A stretch of 64,000 nucleotides of DNA from Anaerosolibacter carboniphilus (lineage in GTDB: Bacteria; Bacillota; Clostridia; Peptostreptococcales; Thermotaleaceae), in NCBI RefSeq assembly GCF_014205875.1, contig NZ_JACHEN010000016.1, forward strand, positions 51,285 to 115,284. The letters are read 5' to 3'. Of this stretch, positions 9,058 through 16,477 are shown one piece after another. The first letter of the stretch is position 1. Every line of letters begins with the position of its first letter. The notes beneath the pieces are model-generated. The model was not told where the DNA came from. It did no database searches and saw nothing but the letters and a program-made list of their open reading frames with translations. Both the position numbers and the translations under genes were made by a program.

Positions 9058-9603
9058 ATGAAAACAGTACAGCCTATAAGAGACAAAGATAAAATTGAGA
9101 CAATGAAAAATGAATTACTAAAGTTAGGATATAAGAATTATTTGCTATTTGTAGTAGGAATTAATACTGGTTTAAGAATCAGCGACATACTAAATTTGAG
9201 GGTGTATCACGTAAGAAATAGAACGCATATAACAATCAAAGAAAAAAAGACAGGAAAAGAGAAAAGATTTTTAATAAACCACCAGTTGAGAAAGGATTTT
9301 GAGAAATACATATTTAATATGCAAGATATAGAGTATATCTTTCAAAGTAGAAAAGGTCAAAATAGGCCTATATCGAGGGTGCAAGCGTATAGGATTCTCA
9401 ATAAGGCATCAGATATCGTTGGACTTGATGAAGTAGGAACCCATACGCTTAGAAAAACTTTTGGATATTGGCACTATCAAATATATAAGGATGTTGCTAT
9501 TCTTCAGGAGATTTTTAATCACTCCTCGCCAAGTGTTACCCTAAGATACATAGGTATTAACCAAGATATTAAAGACAAAACGATCGAAGATTTTTATTTA
9601 TAG
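9058..9603 (+). CDS. Small tyrosine recombinase (catalytic domain only)
   Basis: The 181-residue protein is essentially the catalytic domain of a phage-integrase/XerD-type recombinase, without the usual N-terminal SAM-like DNA-binding domain. The catalytic set appears complete: R40 in NTGLRISD, a lysine around 62-67 in KEKKTGKEK, H129-R132 in HTLRKTF, H155 in FNHSSPSVT and the nucleophile Y164 in LRYIG. The start is ATG 9058 after AAAAGGGG. It sits alone between spo0A and steA, flanked by AT-rich inverted repeats that may be its sites. Such stand-alone mini-integrases are scattered in Firmicutes and their substrates are mostly unknown. It could be a relic of a mobile element or a domesticated enzyme. 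Confidence 0.85.
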   Translation: MKTVQPIRDKDKIETMKNELLKLGYKNYLLFVVGINTGLRISDILNLRVYHVRNRTHITIKEKKTGKEKRFLINHQLRKDFEKYIFNMQDIEYIFQSRKGQNRPISRVQAYRILNKASDIVGLDEVGTHTLRKTFGYWHYQIYKDVAILQEIFNHSSPSVTLRYIGINQDIKDKTIEDFYL

Positions 9604-9688
9604 TAGTTCATAATTTTTTTATGTAAACTTTTTTATCTTTTGGTCTCCACTTGTTTTATCGATGATATTACAGAATTATGAATAAACC
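9604..9688. repeat. Inverted AT-rich motif after integrase
   Basis: TTCATAATT (9607-9615) and its exact inverse AATTATGAA (9672-9680) flank about 56 bases directly after the integrase stop. A further TAGTTCATAAT copy (9604-9614) recurs at 9874-9884. They are possible recombinase recognition arms; function is not known. Confidence 0.35.
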
Positions 9689-9745
9689 AAAAACACCTCT
9701 AAGAATATTGATTTTCACACTTGATATTCCTAGAGGTGTTTTTAT
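9689..9745. terminator. Bidirectional-type terminator downstream of integrase
   Basis: A 20-base stem with one mismatch (9689-9708 against 9724-9743), core ACACCTCTA, flanked by A runs on the left and T runs on the right. It would terminate on either strand. Confidence 0.8.
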
Positions 9746-9791
9746 AAAAGTCTTCATTGATGATTCCAAAAGAGAACCTTTATAAGCACAT

Positions 9792-9845
9792 GACGGAAAT
9801 TATGATTTTATCCATACCTTTCGAAATTTATAATTTTTTATGTGT
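9792..9845. repeat. Dispersed hairpin element, copy 1
   Basis: Begins ACGGAAATTATGA (9793-9805), then TTATC, and ends in a TTTATAATTTT arm. The same arrangement occurs 41 kb away at 50783-50829. It forms a weak hairpin with a T tail. Confidence 0.4.
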
Positions 9846-9894
9846 TATAAAAAAGTCTAAAAATTGTTTATAATAGTTCATAATACTTATCTAT

Positions 9895-9925
9895 TTGTCA
9901 AGGCGGTTGTAATATGCTGTATAAT
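9895..9925 (+). promoter_or_regulatory. Candidate sigma-A promoter for the steA cluster
   Basis: TTGTCA (9895-9900) and TATAAT (9920-9925) are separated by 19 bases, longer than ideal. They lie 77 bases before the steA start, with no better candidate nearby. Confidence 0.35.
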
Positions 9926-10002
9926 AGTGTAAAATGTTATAGGTTTATATGGTTTTTTATTTCTATTGAACAAGTATGAATGCCGAAACCCTGGAGGTTA
10001 TT

Positions 10003-11124
10003 ATGATTATAAAATCTATCGCAAAAAAGGATAGGAAAACAAAAGAGCTGGTCAATCGATTACATGTGGGGGAAATAGCTGTCATCAACCACAGGGACAT
10101 TGACGAAGTGGCAGCCAATTGCTTGGTTGATTGTAAGCCTAAGCTCATTATTAATGCAGACCAATCGATTAGTGGTCGTTATCCCAATCTTGGTCCAAAC
10201 GTATTGCAAAACGCTGGAATTCCAATATTAGATCATGTAGGTTTAGAAGCCTTTGATATGATCCAAGAAGATGATATTTTAGAAATTATAGATGAAGAAA
10301 TCTATCGCAATGGGGAATTTATTGGAAAAGGTCAACTCTTGACAGAAGAACTTATTCAGATGAAATTGGCAGAGACAGAAAAGAACTTTGAATATGAGCT
10401 TGATAAATTTATTGAAAACACCTTAGATTATGCCAAGAAAGAAAAAGAGTTCATCTTGGGCAGCTTAAAACTGCCTGAAATCAAAACAGTCTTTCAAAAT
10501 AGACATGTTTTGGTAGTTGTTAGAGGGCAAAACTATAAGGAAGATTTACATGCTATAAAATCCTATATTGACGAGTTTAACCCTATATTGATTGGTGTTG
10601 ATGGGGGTGGTGATGCCCTGTTGGAATTTGGGTATACTCCTGATATGATCGTTGGTGATATGGACAGCGTCTCTGACAAATGTCTTCTTATATGTAAGGA
10701 GATTGTTGTTCATGCTTATCCAGATGGACGAGCTCCCGGATTAACGCGGGTAGAATCGCTAAACAAAAAGGCCGTTATTTTCCCTGCTCCTGGTACCAGT
10801 GAAGATATTGCAATGCTCCTTGCCTTTGATAAAGGCGCTGATTTAATTGTTGCCGTAGGAACCCATTCCAATATGGTAGACTTTTTAGAAAAAGGTCGAA
10901 AAGGGATGGCTAGTACTTTTCTCGTGCGTTTGAAGGTTGGCTCGAAACTAATTGATGCAAAAGGAGTAAACAAGCTTTATAAAGAAAGTGTCAAAATAAA
11001 GCATCTAGTTGGACTTCTTATGGGTGCAATGATTCCAATTTTCATTGTAGGTATTATGTCTCCGCCAGTTCAACAGCTACTAAAGCTTCTTCAAATCAAG
11101 CTGAAATTTATTTTCGGAATGTAG
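10003..11124 (+). CDS. steA: SteA-like protein with thiamine-pyrophosphokinase-like domain
   Basis: Resembles SteA, a membrane-associated protein which, with SteB, localises to the division site in Corynebacterium and influences envelope integrity. The middle of the protein has a TPK-like fold, with VDGGGDALLEFG followed by GDMDSVSD, so acidic residues that bind metal and nucleotide in TPK are kept. The C-terminus has one hydrophobic segment (HLVGLLMGAMIPIFIVGI) that would anchor it. I chose ATG 10003 because GGAGG lies 5 bases before it; an upstream ATG at 9976 has no ribosome binding site. It is followed by the SteB-like gene 15 bases later. Its biochemical activity is unknown, and a thiamine role is unlikely given the context. 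Confidence 0.8.
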   Translation: MIIKSIAKKDRKTKELVNRLHVGEIAVINHRDIDEVAANCLVDCKPKLIINADQSISGRYPNLGPNVLQNAGIPILDHVGLEAFDMIQEDDILEIIDEEIYRNGEFIGKGQLLTEELIQMKLAETEKNFEYELDKFIENTLDYAKKEKEFILGSLKLPEIKTVFQNRHVLVVVRGQNYKEDLHAIKSYIDEFNPILIGVDGGGDALLEFGYTPDMIVGDMDSVSDKCLLICKEIVVHAYPDGRAPGLTRVESLNKKAVIFPAPGTSEDIAMLLAFDKGADLIVAVGTHSNMVDFLEKGRKGMASTFLVRLKVGSKLIDAKGVNKLYKESVKIKHLVGLLMGAMIPIFIVGIMSPPVQQLLKLLQIKLKFIFGM

Positions 11125-11139
11125 ATTAGGGGGTACAAA

Positions 11140-12027
11140 ATGATTATTAATTTAAAATATTACGTCATCACAATTGTGGCTATTTTCCTAGCCATTGGCA
11201 TAGGTATATTTATAGGCATCATGCTAGATGGCCAAGAGCTTATCGTTGAGCAGCAGCAACAGCTTGTCAGTCAATTAGAAAGTAAGTTTGGAGATTTTAA
11301 AGCGAAACAGGATGAACAGCAACAGCGCATTGACTTTTTGAATGCTGAGAGAGAAAAAAATTTAAGGTTTATGGATATCGCTTATCCTGAGATGATTAAA
11401 AATAAGTTAAAAGATTTGGATGTAGTAATCGTTGAAACCAGTGAGGACTATTCTTATTCTGGTATAGCAGAACCTTTTGGGGCAGCTGGTGTCCGTAGTG
11501 TGACCAATATTTTGATAAAGGATTCCTTTCTGTTTACAGATGATGCTACAGCTCAGGAGGTCGCAAAGGATTTAGCATTAAAGGGAACTTCAAAGGATGA
11601 AATCCAAAAGCAGCTGCTTAGAAGCTTTACCGATGCCTTGATAAGCGGCAACAATTTACAGCTTCTTCAATATCTGAAAGAACGAAAAATGATTGATTAT
11701 TCGGGAGGGCTTACCTTCCCTATAGACCGTATTGTGGTCGCTGGAGGAAGCTTTACTGAAGCAAAAGAGATCTTAAATAAAATAGAAGTACCTATGATTA
11801 ATATAATCAAAAACAGCAATATTCCTATCATGGCAGTAGAAAAGATTAATGTTGCCCATTCTAATATACCAGATTATAAAAAGTTAAGAATCTCCACGGT
11901 AGATAATGTAGATACCATTATTGGTAAAGCTTCTATGCTGATGGTAGTTAGTGGTCAAGAAGGTCATTTCGGAGAAAAAGAAACAGCAGAACAACTAATG
12001 CCAGAAGAATTTATTACCGTTGAATAG
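11140..12027 (+). CDS. SteB/MctB-like membrane-anchored protein
   Basis: The 295-residue protein has an N-terminal transmembrane segment (about 5-28, IGIGIFIGIML), then a coiled coil rich in Q and E (about 32-70) and an extracytoplasmic alpha/beta domain. This is the layout of the MctB/SteB family, labelled copper transporter in mycobacteria and division-associated SteB in Corynebacterium. Pairing directly with a SteA-like gene supports the SteB reading. There is no Cys or Met-rich copper motif, so metal transport is not supported here. GGGGG lies 7 bases before the ATG. Confidence 0.8.
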   Translation: MIINLKYYVITIVAIFLAIGIGIFIGIMLDGQELIVEQQQQLVSQLESKFGDFKAKQDEQQQRIDFLNAEREKNLRFMDIAYPEMIKNKLKDLDVVIVETSEDYSYSGIAEPFGAAGVRSVTNILIKDSFLFTDDATAQEVAKDLALKGTSKDEIQKQLLRSFTDALISGNNLQLLQYLKERKMIDYSGGLTFPIDRIVVAGGSFTEAKEILNKIEVPMINIIKNSNIPIMAVEKINVAHSNIPDYKKLRISTVDNVDTIIGKASMLMVVSGQEGHFGEKETAEQLMPEEFITVE

Positions 12028-12038
12028 GAGATGAGTTT

Positions 12039-12719
12039 GTGTCAAAGAATATTACTGTTATTTTACCTGCGAAGGATGAAGCTGATAGAATAAGTTCGAC
12101 CATTGAAGCCATAAGATTATCTAAATATGTAAATAGAATCATCGTCATTGACGATGGTTCTACAGATCAAACTTCTCAAATTGCAGAGGCACTGGGCGTT
12201 GAAACCTACCGTTTGCCAAAAAACTTCGGAAAAGGCTATGCTGTAAATTATGGTGTGAGTAAATCTATACAAAGTAGTGATATTATTGTACTCCTAGACT
12301 CTGATTTAGGGTCTTCTGCCAGTGAGGTTGATAAGCTCATTTTCCCTGTGCTTCAAAATGAAGCTGATGTGACCATTGCTAAATTTCCTCAGGCCCAGCG
12401 TAAAGGTGGTTTTGGACTAGTAAAAAATTTGGCTAGATATGGTGTTCATTTTTACACTGGTCAAATGATTTATACATCCCTTTCTGGTCAACGGGCTTTT
12501 AAAGCCGATGTCTTGCAGAATTTAGGCAGTTTTCCTTTGGATTATGGTATTGAAATAAGCATGACCATAGATATCCTAAGAAAAGGTTATACGATTAAGG
12601 AAATAGAAGTGAATATGACTCATCGAGAAACTGGCAGAGATATGGCAGGATTTCTCCACCGTGGAAGACAGTTTTATCAAATTTTCAAGGTTTTATTAAA
12701 GAAAGCACGAAAGGAATAA
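12039..12719 (+). CDS. Family 2 glycosyltransferase
   Basis: A 226-residue inverting GT-A enzyme. It begins with the nucleotide-binding strand ITVILPAKDEADR and has the DDGSTDQTSQIA motif near residue 39. The metal-binding DSDLGS (DxD) is near residue 88, and the acceptor-side region contains YTSLSGQRAF. It resembles polyprenyl-phosphate glycosyltransferases but lacks a C-terminal membrane domain. GTG start after AGGAGATG. It sits in the SteA-SteB cluster next to a MraY-like transferase, suggesting that the two act on one lipid-linked sugar. Substrate unknown. Confidence 0.85.
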   Translation: MSKNITVILPAKDEADRISSTIEAIRLSKYVNRIIVIDDGSTDQTSQIAEALGVETYRLPKNFGKGYAVNYGVSKSIQSSDIIVLLDSDLGSSASEVDKLIFPVLQNEADVTIAKFPQAQRKGGFGLVKNLARYGVHFYTGQMIYTSLSGQRAFKADVLQNLGSFPLDYGIEISMTIDILRKGYTIKEIEVNMTHRETGRDMAGFLHRGRQFYQIFKVLLKKARKE

Positions 12720-12723
12720 AATC

Positions 12724-13536
12724 ATGGTTAGAGTACTTCTTTTTTTGATTGGATCATATGTCTTTACAAGGACGATTATACCATTCTTTTTAAGCCTCCT
12801 TATAGATGCTCAGTGCTTAAGAAAGAATTACAAAGGGGAACTTATTCCTGTATGCATGGGGTTAGTTTTTGTACCTGCTATTACCTTCAATATCTTTATG
12901 TATGTTGTTTTCATTGGCACAGGAAATATCAGCGAACTGCTTATTTTATTAGTAGGTGCTTTAGCCATGGGTTTAGCGGGATTGCTTGATGACTTGCTCG
13001 GCAATCGATCTGTTACAGGGTTGAAGGGTCATTTAAAAGCTATGCTCCAAGGAAGACTAACCACAGGAGGTTTTAAGGCTGCTTTTGGAGGCGTTATAGC
13101 TTTATTTATTAGCGTTCTTCAAGGTTATAATCCCTTAAATATTTTCATAAACACCCTGTTGGTTGCATTGTTTACGAATTTTATCAACCTTTTAGATTTA
13201 AGACCAGGAAGAGCAGCTAAAGGTTTTTCTCTAGGCGCACTGTTCATATTATTCTTCACCTTTTCACCTGTTCATCATTTGTTTTTAATTGGACTATTGG
13301 GGGCAGTTCTAGCATATTTCCCCTATGATTTGAAAGCAACAGCAATGATGGGGGATGCTGGCTCTAATATTTTAGGTATTTCTTTGGGTATTGCCAGCAT
13401 TTACTCAGGTTTTACCATAAGAGTTGTTTTCTTATGTTTTCTAATTGGAATTCATTTATATGCTGAAAAATATTCTTTGACGGCAACAATAGAAAAAAAT
13501 AGACTACTTCGTTATATAGACGCCTTAGGAAGATGA
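12724..13536 (+). CDS. MraY/WecA-like phospho-sugar polyprenyl transferase
   Basis: A 270-residue polytopic membrane protein, shorter than MraY (about 320). Family signatures are present: GLLDDLLGN near 88 (the DD motif), NFINLLDLRPGRA near 155 (NxxNxxD-like) and MGDAGSN near 216. It should transfer a phosphosugar to a polyprenyl phosphate at the cytoplasmic membrane. It starts 4 bases after the GT2 gene, in the same operon. The usual C-terminal HHH motif of MraY is not visible, so it is likelier a WecA/GT4-type paralogue than the peptidoglycan enzyme. Substrate unknown. Confidence 0.8.
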   Translation: MVRVLLFLIGSYVFTRTIIPFFLSLLIDAQCLRKNYKGELIPVCMGLVFVPAITFNIFMYVVFIGTGNISELLILLVGALAMGLAGLLDDLLGNRSVTGLKGHLKAMLQGRLTTGGFKAAFGGVIALFISVLQGYNPLNIFINTLLVALFTNFINLLDLRPGRAAKGFSLGALFILFFTFSPVHHLFLIGLLGAVLAYFPYDLKATAMMGDAGSNILGISLGIASIYSGFTIRVVFLCFLIGIHLYAEKYSLTATIEKNRLLRYIDALGR

Positions 13537-13596
13537 TAAGAATATATATACCGAAAAGAAGACGTCATCATTTGAATAAAAGGAAGAGGTTCTAGT

Positions 13597-14694
13597 ATGA
13601 TGAATATAAAGTACGGAAAAGTAACAGAAGTGATTATAGAAAAGAAAAAGGTCACAGAGGTTTATGTTGATGTTGAGGGTAAAAAACAAAAAGCTATTAA
13701 TTATAATCATTTGACAGGTGATATCAAGATTGATGATTCGGTACTTCTGAATACCACTGCTATTGATCTAGGACTTGGAACTGGTGGATATCATTTTGTA
13801 ATTTGTAACCTTGATCGACCAGAACGATCTATTTCCAGTAAGGGACATATCATGAAACTACGGTATACGCCGTATCAGTTGAAGGTTTTTGCTGCTGAAG
13901 AACAAGAGAGTGAATATCATCACGTCTTTCATGATTTTCAATCTTTATTAGGTATGCCTGTCATCGTTGGAACCTTACATAGCATGCTGCCAGCCATCAT
14001 TGAAACACTGATATCTCTTGATCCAAACATACGTATCGCTTATATTATGACTGACGGCGCAGCATTGCCCCTAGATTTGAGTAACCTGGTTTTTGATTTA
14101 AAAGAAAATAAGAAACTATGTGGAACTGTAACCATTGGTCATGCCTTTGGTGGAGATCTTGAATGTGTCAATATTTATAATGGTTTGATTGCAACAAAAG
14201 AGATTCTGAAGGCTGACATTACTGTGATTACAATGGGTCCTGGAATCGTTGGAACTGGTACAAAATATGGTTTCACAGGGATTGAACAAGGTAATATCGT
14301 CGATGCAGTGACCGATTTGGGAGGTACTCCCATTGCAATCCCTCGGATTAGTTTTACAGATCAACGGCCTCGGCATCAAGGAATCAGCCATCATTCCATT
14401 ACTGTTCTTGATACGATATGTAAAACCTCTGCCATTGTTGGCATTCCGATCTTTGAAGGTATGAAGCATCGATTCATTGAAGATCAATTGATGCAGACCA
14501 CGATCGCTCAAAAACATCAAATCACATTTAGGGAATGTGAAGATATACATGGTTTTCTTCTCAACTCATCTATAAAAATGAAAACCATGGGGAGGAATCT
14601 GCATCAGGAAATTGAATTTTTTACAACTGCTGGTCTTGCAGGCAAGCTCGCTATTGAACTTCTAACTGGGCGTTTATGTAAGCTTGTACGGTAG
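13597..14694 (+). CDS. DUF3866-type conserved protein
   Basis: A 365-residue soluble protein. It begins with a short beta domain (GKVTEVIIEKKKVTEVYVDV), then a long alpha/beta region with GTGGYHFVICN, PVIVGTLHSMLPAI, the glycine-rich TMGPGIVGTGTKYGFTG and HQGISHHS. From memory this matches the DUF3866 family that accompanies SteA/SteB genes in Firmicutes, but the assignment is unchecked. The conserved His pair and glycine loops look enzymatic. It closes the envelope cluster, 60 bases after the MraY-like gene. Function unknown. Confidence 0.65.
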   Translation: MMNIKYGKVTEVIIEKKKVTEVYVDVEGKKQKAINYNHLTGDIKIDDSVLLNTTAIDLGLGTGGYHFVICNLDRPERSISSKGHIMKLRYTPYQLKVFAAEEQESEYHHVFHDFQSLLGMPVIVGTLHSMLPAIIETLISLDPNIRIAYIMTDGAALPLDLSNLVFDLKENKKLCGTVTIGHAFGGDLECVNIYNGLIATKEILKADITVITMGPGIVGTGTKYGFTGIEQGNIVDAVTDLGGTPIAIPRISFTDQRPRHQGISHHSITVLDTICKTSAIVGIPIFEGMKHRFIEDQLMQTTIAQKHQITFRECEDIHGFLLNSSIKMKTMGRNLHQEIEFFTTAGLAGKLAIELLTGRLCKLVR

Positions 14695-14701
14695 GATATG
14701 T

Positions 14702-14732
14702 GTTTGCTAAGTTTTCTAAAACTTCCAGCAAA
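14702..14732. repeat. Hairpin after the envelope cluster
   Basis: TTTGCT-AAGTTTT pairs with AAAACTT-AGCAAA across a 2-base loop, with a 2-base bulge. No T run follows, so it is a weak terminator at best or an mRNA 3'-end stabiliser. Confidence 0.4.
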
Positions 14733-14802
14733 TCTGATATTCTACCAATGAAATATACCTGCTTTTTTGATATAATTGTATACATCTATTCACAACACCT
14801 TT

Positions 14803-14828
14803 CATAGATTATTTTATAATATTCTATG
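14803..14828. promoter_or_regulatory. Inverted repeat around candidate -10 of nudF
   Basis: CATAGA (14803-14808) and TCTATG (14823-14828) flank an AT-rich centre containing TATAAT. It is placed 37 bases before nudF, as an operator would be. The repeat is short and could be chance. Confidence 0.25.
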
Positions 14829-14864
14829 ACTTGTCCTAACAAAATATGATTATTTGGAGGCGAA

Positions 14865-15416
14865 ATGATGACTCTTCGAGAAAATACAATTAATTCCAAG
14901 AGAATTTACGAAGGTAGGATCATCTCTTTACGGGTAGACACAGTAGAACTCCCTGACAAAAAATATTCAACTAGGGAGATTATTGAACACCCAGGAGCAG
15001 CTGTCGTTGTGCCAATCACCGATGAAGGTAAAATCATCATGGTAAAACAATTTCGAAAGCCAGTAGAGGATTTTCTGATCGAAGTTCCAGCAGGAAAATT
15101 GGATAAGGGAGAAGAGCCCCTTCTGTGTGCCCATCGAGAATTAAAGGAAGAGACCGGTTACTCTAGTGGCAATATGCAGCATTTATTTACCTTCTTTTCT
15201 TCTCCCGGATTTGCAAATGAGACAATGCATCTTTTTATAGCCAGAGATTTGACTGTAGGAGAAGCAATCCCCGATGAGGATGAATATATCGAAATAGAGT
15301 CTTATGAGCTAAACCAACTCATCCATATGATTTTCAACGGTCAGATTAAGGATGCTAAAAGTATTATTGCAATCTTCGCTGTAAAACAGTTTTTGCAATC
15401 AACATCGGATCGTTAG
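14865..15416 (+). CDS. nudF: ADP-ribose pyrophosphatase (NUDIX hydrolase)
   Basis: Hydrolyses ADP-ribose and related nucleotide sugars to AMP and a sugar phosphate. The 183-residue protein has the full Nudix box: a G followed by REL, KEE and G in GKLDKGEEP...HRELKEETGY (about residues 82-105). The N-terminal dimerisation strands are typical of the YqkG/NudF group. GGAGG precedes two adjacent ATGs (14865, 14868); either could be used. As in B. subtilis (yqkG) and M. tuberculosis (Rv1700), it lies shortly upstream of xerD. Confidence 0.92.
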   Translation: MMTLRENTINSKRIYEGRIISLRVDTVELPDKKYSTREIIEHPGAAVVVPITDEGKIIMVKQFRKPVEDFLIEVPAGKLDKGEEPLLCAHRELKEETGYSSGNMQHLFTFFSSPGFANETMHLFIARDLTVGEAIPDEDEYIEIESYELNQLIHMIFNGQIKDAKSIIAIFAVKQFLQSTSDR

Positions 15417-15443
15417 GTTTGGTGGACAAAATCTTGCACAGAG

Positions 15444-15472
15444 TCATAATATCCCCTCGTCCAGCATAATAT
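15444..15472 (+). promoter_or_regulatory. Candidate sigma-E promoter for spoIIM
   Basis: TCATAAT (15444-15450) matches the sigma-E -35 (KMATATW) at 6 of 7. After a 14-base spacer, CATAATAT (15465-15472) matches the -10 (CATACAHT) at 6 of 8. spoIIM is known to be sigma-E-dependent in B. subtilis, so the placement makes sense. Confidence 0.4.
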
Positions 15473-15507
15473 TTTATAAGAAGTGGACAGGAAAAGGGGG
15501 TATTTTT

Positions 15508-16143
15508 TTGTTTAGAAAAATTCGTGAGATTGCAAGCAGGCATATTCAAGGCAATCTTGTTATATATTTTATTGTTATCATGTTTTTACTCATCGGAATT
15601 TCAGCTGGTGCTTTTACTGTCAAGGCTTTGTCAGATGCACAAAGACAGGAACTAATAGGATATCTTAGAAGCTTCTTTCAGTTCATAAGTGAGAATACCT
15701 ATGACACGTTTTCTATTTTGAAGCAGTCCTTATTAAACAATATTCAGACTGGTGTATTAATTTGGCTCCTTGGTATTACTATTGTAGGGATTCCTTTTAT
15801 ACTACTGCTGATCGCTTTAAGGGGTTTTATCATTGGTTTCACTGTTGGTTTCCTTGTGGAACAGATGGGTATTCGGGGATTGTTCTTTGCATTATGCGCT
15901 ATTCTCCCACAAAATCTACTTATCATCCCATGCCTTGTTTCCATAGCAGTGATAGGTATAAGTTTCTCTCTAATGATAATAAAAAACAAACTTATGAAGA
16001 GTTATAAATCCGATATAATGCGGCAATTTGTCATTTATAGTACAATCGTTGCCACCTTATTCAGCATTATCCTCTTGGGTGCACTGGTTGAAGCCTATAT
16101 CACACCTATTTTTATGAAGTTCGTATCTAGCTATATGCAATGA
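15508..16143 (+). CDS. spoIIM: Stage II sporulation protein M
   Basis: Part of the SpoIID-SpoIIP-SpoIIM complex that drives engulfment of the forespore by peptidoglycan remodelling; SpoIIM anchors it in the mother-cell membrane. The 211-residue protein has about five hydrophobic segments, with the family's central QTGVLIWLLG...PFILLLIALRGFIIGF and the FALCAILPQNLLIIP stretch. TTG start after AAAGGGGG. The gene order nudF-spoIIM-small gene-xerD mirrors B. subtilis yqkG-spoIIM-yqzK...xerD. A sigma-E-like promoter lies just upstream. Confidence 0.93.
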   Translation: MFRKIREIASRHIQGNLVIYFIVIMFLLIGISAGAFTVKALSDAQRQELIGYLRSFFQFISENTYDTFSILKQSLLNNIQTGVLIWLLGITIVGIPFILLLIALRGFIIGFTVGFLVEQMGIRGLFFALCAILPQNLLIIPCLVSIAVIGISFSLMIIKNKLMKSYKSDIMRQFVIYSTIVATLFSIILLGALVEAYITPIFMKFVSSYMQ

Positions 16144-16160
16144 TGGAGGTAATAATATTC

Positions 16161-16400
16161 ATGGGATCCCCATACAAATCAAAAAATTTATTTCAGCTAT
16201 TCATTGTGTTCTTAATGATTGTAGCCGTATTATTCATTTTCATGCCTTCCTTTATAGATCCTTTTCTTAAACTCATACTTCATAGGAATCTTCAGGAGGC
16301 TCCGAAAGAAAATAGTGTTTTAGTAATTCAACAATATCCTTCAAAACAGGAGGTATTTAAAAATAATTTGCTTATAATCATAAAATCAGCTTTGAAATGA
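16161..16400 (+). CDS. Small single-pass membrane protein, YqzK-like by position
   Basis: About 79 residues, with one transmembrane helix (about 9-33, LFQLFIVFLMIVAVLFIFMP) and a short outward or inward soluble tail. Length, topology and position between spoIIM and xerD match B. subtilis YqzK (DUF4227). The sequence similarity I can judge is weak, so the identification is positional. I placed the start at ATG 16161, 11 bases after GGAGG; ATGs at 16140 and 16143 overlap the spoIIM stop and have no ribosome binding site. The fur gene that follows yqzK in Bacillus is absent here. Confidence 0.6.
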   Translation: MGSPYKSKNLFQLFIVFLMIVAVLFIFMPSFIDPFLKLILHRNLQEAPKENSVLVIQQYPSKQEVFKNNLLIIIKSALK

Positions 16401-16477
16401 TAGAATTTAGAAGGAATTTTAATAAAGATGTTGAATAGTAGTTACATATGGATATAGAAACGAAGGGGACAAGTTAT

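Noticed and set aside
15762..16007. 81-codon plus-strand frame inside spoIIM
   Set aside because: Fully contained in spoIIM in another frame, no ribosome binding site, no sensible protein.
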